A model generated the notes under the pieces. It ran no database searches and had not been told where the DNA came from. It worked only from the letters and a program-made list of their open reading frames with translations. From the NCBI GenBank assembly GCA_010015655.1, contig ML976725.1, forward strand, positions 137,989 through 201,988: DNA of 64,000 nt, written 5' to 3'. Position numbers and translations under genes: made by a program. How positions within the stretch are numbered: the first letter of the stretch is position 1; every line of letters begins with the position of its first letter. Below, piece by piece: positions 59,080-64,000 of this stretch. Source of the stretch: Bimuria novae-zelandiae CBS 107.79. Taxonomy: Eukaryota; Ascomycota; Dothideomycetes; Pleosporales; Didymosphaeriaceae.

Positions 59080-62000
59080 TCAGTAGTTAACTGGTGATAT
59101 TTGTTTAATAATAAAAAATGGCCTGACCTTAATATGATCTAGTTTCTTGTGCTTTTTCTTCTAGGTTTAAAGATTTTTTGTAAGCAGATATGCTTTATCC
59201 CCCTTCTTTAGCTAAGGTGCCGTTTTTCTTTTTTAGTTCGTGTAGGAAATACTTTGCTGTTAAGCTTTCTCGAGGTTCTCTCGGAGTTATTAATGTATTT
59301 CTTTTATTTTTGTAGCCGTGTTGATGGCTTCTTCCGCTCTAATAGTAGTAGGAAATATCTAATTAAAGAGATGTAGATGTCTTTCGTGGTTTGCATAGAA
59401 TGGTGTATATCTAGTTACTGCTAATATCTTGTTGTTGTATGCTAATTATGCTATTAGTAATAAGGAAATCTAGTAATTCTTCTAGTTGTTGTAGTAGATG
59501 CGTAGGTACGTTTTTATTATTTAATTCGTACGTTCTGTTTGTCCGTCCGTCTGTAGGTGGTAGGCTGTTGATAGTTTTCTTTTTATTCCAATAAGTGCCA
59601 TGAGTGTTGTCTAGTAGTTTAAAGTGAAGAGTTTGTCTCTATTACTAATAATTATCTTAGGAATGCCATGATATCGTATAAGTTAATCTAGAATAAGGAA
59701 CGCTAGTTCCGTTGCTATTATTACCTTTTTACACGATAGTAATTCCACGTATTTGGTGAATCTGCACACGATTACCAGTATTACGTCGTAACTTACTCTA
59801 TTTATAGGATCCTTTAACTTTAATAATCCTGTGATAAAGTCCATTGCGATGTCTTCCTATGGTGCTATAAGTATCTGGATGGCTTGCATTTCTCCGTACT
59901 TAGGATATGTTGCGTATTTATTACGCTAGTAATCTGCGCATTTGCGTATGTAGGTTATTACTACTTCCTTAATTCCTTTAAAGCTATAGTTCCTTTGGAT
60001 TAGCTCCATTGTTTTTCTAATTCCAGGGTGTCCATATGCAGGGTCGTCGTGGTATTATTATATAACCTCTATCTGTTGTTCCTTTAGTACTTCTTGTGTA
60101 AGTATAAGGAGTTAATTAAGTTCTGCCGTCGGTTCTAGGGAACCGTCGGGATTTTTCTTTAGTATTATAGAGTAGGTTTTAACCTTTTCTTTATTATTAT
60201 TTATTCTGCTAAGAGCGTCTGCTCGTCCGTTTTCCTTGCCTAGGGTGTACATAATTTTAAATTTGTATTGTCCTAGTGTTTCTAACTATCTTCCTTATCG
60301 TTGGTTCAGTTCTTTCGTGGTTGTGAAACGTGTGAGGTTTTTGTGGTCTGTAAAGATTATAAGTTCCAAGCAACTATGTGCATAGATCCTCTAGTGTTTA
60401 ATAGCTTTTATAATTGCGAGTAGTTCTTTATCGTGTACTTTGTATTATAATTCTTCGGGTGTAAACTTGTGTGCGTAGTATATAATTAGGTGCTATTTAC
60501 TATTCTTCTCTTATTTCGCGCATGCTCCGACTGCTAAGTCACTTACGTTTATTTTAATACGCAGGGGTTTATTATCCTAGAAGTGTATAAGGACTAGTAG
60601 CGTAATATATACTTTTTATAGCGTTTAGAATGCTTGCTCGTATTCTTTTATCTAGTTAAAAGGTTTGTCTTTCTTTGTAAAGTTCGTAAGTGGTAGCGTA
60701 ATTCTAGAGTAGTCTGTGATAAACTGTCTATTAAATCTAGTAAATTTAAGGAAGGCTTATACTTTTTTAAAGTTAGTAGGTAATTTCTACTTCTTTACTT
60801 CCTTAATCTTTGAAGGGCTTACTTAGATACTTTTGGTATTAATGACATGTCCTAGAAACTCTAATTCTGTGACATAGAATTTGCATTTCTTAAGTTTTAA
60901 TTATAGGTTGGCGCTATCTAGTGCTCGTAGTACTATTTATACGTGTTGTATATAATCCTTCTCTTGTTTAGAGAATATCAGGATGTCGTTAAGGTAGGTA
61001 ACTATAAATATGTTAAGGTAGTTTTTTAGTACATTATTAATTATTGCTTAGAACGTTGCTGGTGCGTTCGTGAGTCTAAAAGGCATAACTTGGTACTTAA
61101 ACAGTCCGTATCTGGTTCGAAAGGCTGTCTTCCACTCGTTACCTACCGCTATTTATATGAGGTGGTATCTGTCTCGTAGGTCGAATTGTGTGAATATCTT
61201 GGCTCGTCCTAGCCTGTCTCGAGATTCTTGTATGTTTGGTAGTAGGTATCTGTTCTTAATCGTTATGTTATTCAGCCTTCTATAGTTAATGCATGGACGT
61301 TGTATTCTATCCTTCTTTATAATAAATATTAGGGATAATACTACTGGCGATTCTAACTTGCGTATCTATTACCTCTTAAGGGCTTTCTTTAGGAATTCGC
61401 GTGTTTATTAGAGTTCTTTTGCGCTTTATCTATATAGTGGTCTAAAGGGTGGCGTGTTTCCCTCTTTAAGAATAATGCGATAATCTTAGTGTGTATACTT
61501 AGGAAGGGCGTTAGCTTCTTTCTCTTTCTAAAATAAATAACTCTATTCCTTATATTTATTAGGGATATTAAGAGGTGTGCTGTTTTCTTCGTGCTTACGC
61601 TTTGTGACCTAGTGATTCTTGCTAGCGTCTGCTAAGTTAGTTTTGTGTTTATTAACTTCTAGTCGCGAGACTATGTTATTAATAGCTCTCTTATCTACTA
61701 TTATGCTTTATTAATACGTAGGCTTTGCTTATAATGCACAGTTGCAGCGCTTAAAGGATAGCTCTTTCTTTTCTTAGTTAACTATGGGGTTATGCTTCCT
61801 TAACTAGGGTAATCTTAAAATCACGTCGTGATTGGCTTCTTTGATGATGTCGAGGGTAATTAATTCCTAGTGTCTATAGATTGTAAGGGTAGTTTTAACC
61901 TCGTATTTAATAGTTGCTTTGCCGGGCATCAGTTGTCCATTCGCGACATAAATAGTATAGGGTATAGCCTTCTTGCGCTTATAAAGTCCCGCTCTATTAA

Positions 62001-64000
62001 GTGCTTTTCTCGACACATAGCTTTTCTATGCTCCTAAGTCCAGCATGGCTTTTATTTATGTTTCTTTAAGCTATACTAGTAGCTTGATTAATGCCTAACT
62101 ATTCGTGGCATTTAGTTCCTTAAAGGCGTTTTCTCGCCTAAGCCTAGGTCTAAAAAAGATATCTTCTTTGTAACTAGCTTTGTGGGTTTAAGGTGTCCTT
62201 CTTTCTTTTTTCCTTAAGGCTACTGCTAGGCCTTTTTTAGGATAGCTTTACCGTCTTCTTTCTTTATTACTATTTTAATCCTAAGGGTCGTGGTCCCTTT
62301 TAGTACGCGATTAAACCTATACTTTTCTTTTTACTCCCTGTGTTCCTTATAGTTAGGGTGTAAGCATGTTTGCTATTTATTTAACGCGTATTTTCTATTA
62401 ACTAGTAGTAATAGTGCTTAGTTTAGTGCTTAGTTAAGGTATAGAAAGTATCGCGTTTTATGTTTATCCTAGAGGTAAACGTTGCAACGGTCGATAAGGT
62501 AGTTAAACTACTCCTATCTACATCGTTAGTATGTTCGGGGAAAGTAGCTATATTCCTTGGCTTAGTAATAAAGGGTATATTAATCTTCTCTATAAAGGGT
62601 CTATTATATAGTCTCATGCGTAGGGTTGCGGTGGTCCAGGTTGTACTATGGTTTGTAGTTTGGGTTTTCGTTTAGGTACTTCTTTTTAGGGTCTTTGTAA
62701 GCATAGCGATAGTCTGCTATTTTACGTGCTGCCTTGCTAACTAGATTAGGTTAGTAGGCGTGGTGAAATGCGGCTAAGTAGTCTTATTATTCTATTACTA
62801 TAAACCTAAAGTCTCCTTCCCTTAGTTGGTGTCTTTCTAAGAAGTCGAAAATATTCGTTGTCTTATTAGTAATAGGTTTGCTCTAGCTAGGGTAAGGTAT
62901 AAGAGATTAAGGTATTAGCTCCTTCTCTTTCTTATCTGAACCTTTATATGTATCCTCGTAGAGTTGTAAGTTAGGTGACTTTAATCGTTCCGATTCTTCG
63001 TCGTGGATATTAACTTGTTTAATGGCGTTTATTACTTGCTATTCTTCGTTGGTTATTTCTTAGTTAATAGTTAGTACGTTTAGTTGCCTAGTGATCTTAT
63101 TCTTAGATCTGTAGTTCCTGGCTATATGGCCTAGTTTACCACATATAAAACATTTACGCGTCTCGGTCCCCTGTCGTCGGGTTCTATTTAAGATACGTTA
63201 GTTAGGCTTTCGGAAGCCTGTAACCTTTCCTATTCCCTTTTCTAGGTTATTTGTTGCAGTAGAAAAGATTGTGGAATTCTTTCTATCTGTTGTGTGTGCT
63301 ATCTATAAGCTACAGAGTATGTATCTGCCCGAGCGTAAACATCGCTAGTCCCAGATAGGTGTAGCCTTCTCAGAAAGGTGAGTGGCAACCACGCGAGGGT
63401 AGGAGTAACCATCTAATAGGGTAAGAGTTATTAAACCGTCACATTATTAAACTAGACATCTTCTATAGGTTAGGGCCTATAATAGTTGCGTTACTGGCGT
63501 CGAGGTGTTTTTAGTAGCGCCCTGTAGATTACAGGTGCCTATTGTCTGAAACTAGCGTTTCTCGGATTCCTGCGGAATTCTTCTTGCAAGGCGAACTATT
63601 CCCTATTAATACAGATAGTCTCTTTGTATAATTCTTCTAAGGTCTTTATCTTTACGCCGCTGTGTAGGAGTTCTTTACGCATATTGCGTTTAAGGCCTTA
63701 TTTATATATTGTCTTAAGAGATTTATCCTCCTAGTTGAGTTGTACAGCGTACTTGCGAAACTTAGCTATGTATTTAGCTACGGATTAGTGTTAGCGAATC
63801 GTTTAGATCGCACGTTTAGTAATAGCTATCTTATTAGCAATTCTAAATATTTATTAAAGGCATATCTTAAAGTTATTATAGTCTTTAATAATGTTAATCG
63901 CGTTAGCGTGTTTATTAATATACTCCTCGTTCTTGTTGTCGTAATCTATGTCTAAATACTTAACTAGATAGGGATAGATCTATTCTTTAGCGCTTTCTTG

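Larger units (their letters stand above)
57756..64000 (-). mobile_element. Gypsy H: minus-strand chromodomain LTR retrotransposon, runs off the window
   Basis: The 3' LTR is 57756-58183, with a polypurine tract (agaggaggaggatga on the minus strand) directly inside it. Moving right, i.e. upstream in the element: an antisense frame (58397-58789), the integrase tail and chromodomain (58786-59079), integrase (about 59100-60280), RNase H (about 60300-60560), reverse transcriptase (about 60790-61450, with a TYLNDILIFSK block around 61000 and FLGHVINTK), protease near 62040 (LDLGA), gag with a CCHC knuckle about 63120-63165 (CFICGKLGHI), and gag to 64000. The 5' LTR is beyond the window. RIP stops are frequent except at 58454-59079. 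Confidence 0.9.

Noticed and set aside
1..64000. CRISPR arrays, rRNA and tRNA genes
   Set aside because: I saw no regular spacer-repeat array, no rRNA-like sequence and no convincing tRNA cloverleaf by eye; a tRNAscan-SE run would settle the tRNA question.

Overview
The window looks like a chromosome segment of a filamentous ascomycete, probably a Dothideomycete. The genes have short spliceosomal introns (50-174 nt) with GT/GC donors, CTRAY-type branch sites and AG acceptors. They encode typical Pezizomycotina products (HET, 2EXR/F-box-like, GH11, MFS). The repeats show strong repeat-induced point mutation (RIP): TpA-rich sequence, CpA/TpG largely lost, CpG kept, and TAG/TAA stops where Gln or Trp is expected. 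About 45 kb is AT-rich transposon graveyard. Two GC-equilibrated islands (about 29.85-34.45 kb and 41.70-54.44 kb) carry the host genes.

Left block (1-29.8 kb). This is a nest of LTR retrotransposons whose order can be read from 5-bp target-site duplications (TSDs). The outermost is a minus-strand copia-like element, seen at 1-1212, 14214-14872 and 29200-29821. Gypsy A (1218-14208, TSD tagct) and gypsy D (14878-29194, TSD tatag) interrupt it. Gypsy A in turn holds copia F (1420-6628, TSD ggtat) and two solo LTRs (TSDs cttac and caccc). Gypsy D holds gypsy B (19177-26302, TSD gtaaa).

Island 1 holds one gene, a 1202-residue ankyrin-repeat/HET-domain protein read across a 73-nt intron. It is of the type used in fungal non-self recognition and incompatibility cell death.

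Middle AT block (34.5-41.7 kb). It contains a RIP-degraded Pro/Thr/Gln-rich reading frame, the remnant of a minus-strand gypsy element, and several solo LTRs with clean TSDs.

Island 2 is bounded by a 33-bp inverted repeat (32/33 identical). It carries a secreted GH11 xylanase (+), a large disordered conserved protein of unknown function (-, 3 exons), an MFS transporter (-, 3 exons including a GC-AG intron), a 2EXR/F-box-like protein (+, 2 exons), and a second related gene broken by one in-frame TAG.

Right AT block (54.4-64 kb). It contains a MITE-like element with ~125-bp inverted repeats, degenerate and solo LTRs, a RIP-degraded Fot1/pogo transposon cut by a gypsy insertion, and a minus-strand chromodomain gypsy (H) running off the window.

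The most unusual signal is that all four chromodomain gypsy elements (A, B, D, H) carry a reading frame on the opposite strand between the integrase/chromodomain and the 3' LTR. In A, B and H it has a Cys-rich N-terminal module, and in B, D and H a Lys/Glu-rich, coiled-coil-like part. In gypsy H this antisense frame and the pol frame end on the same CTAG tetranucleotide.
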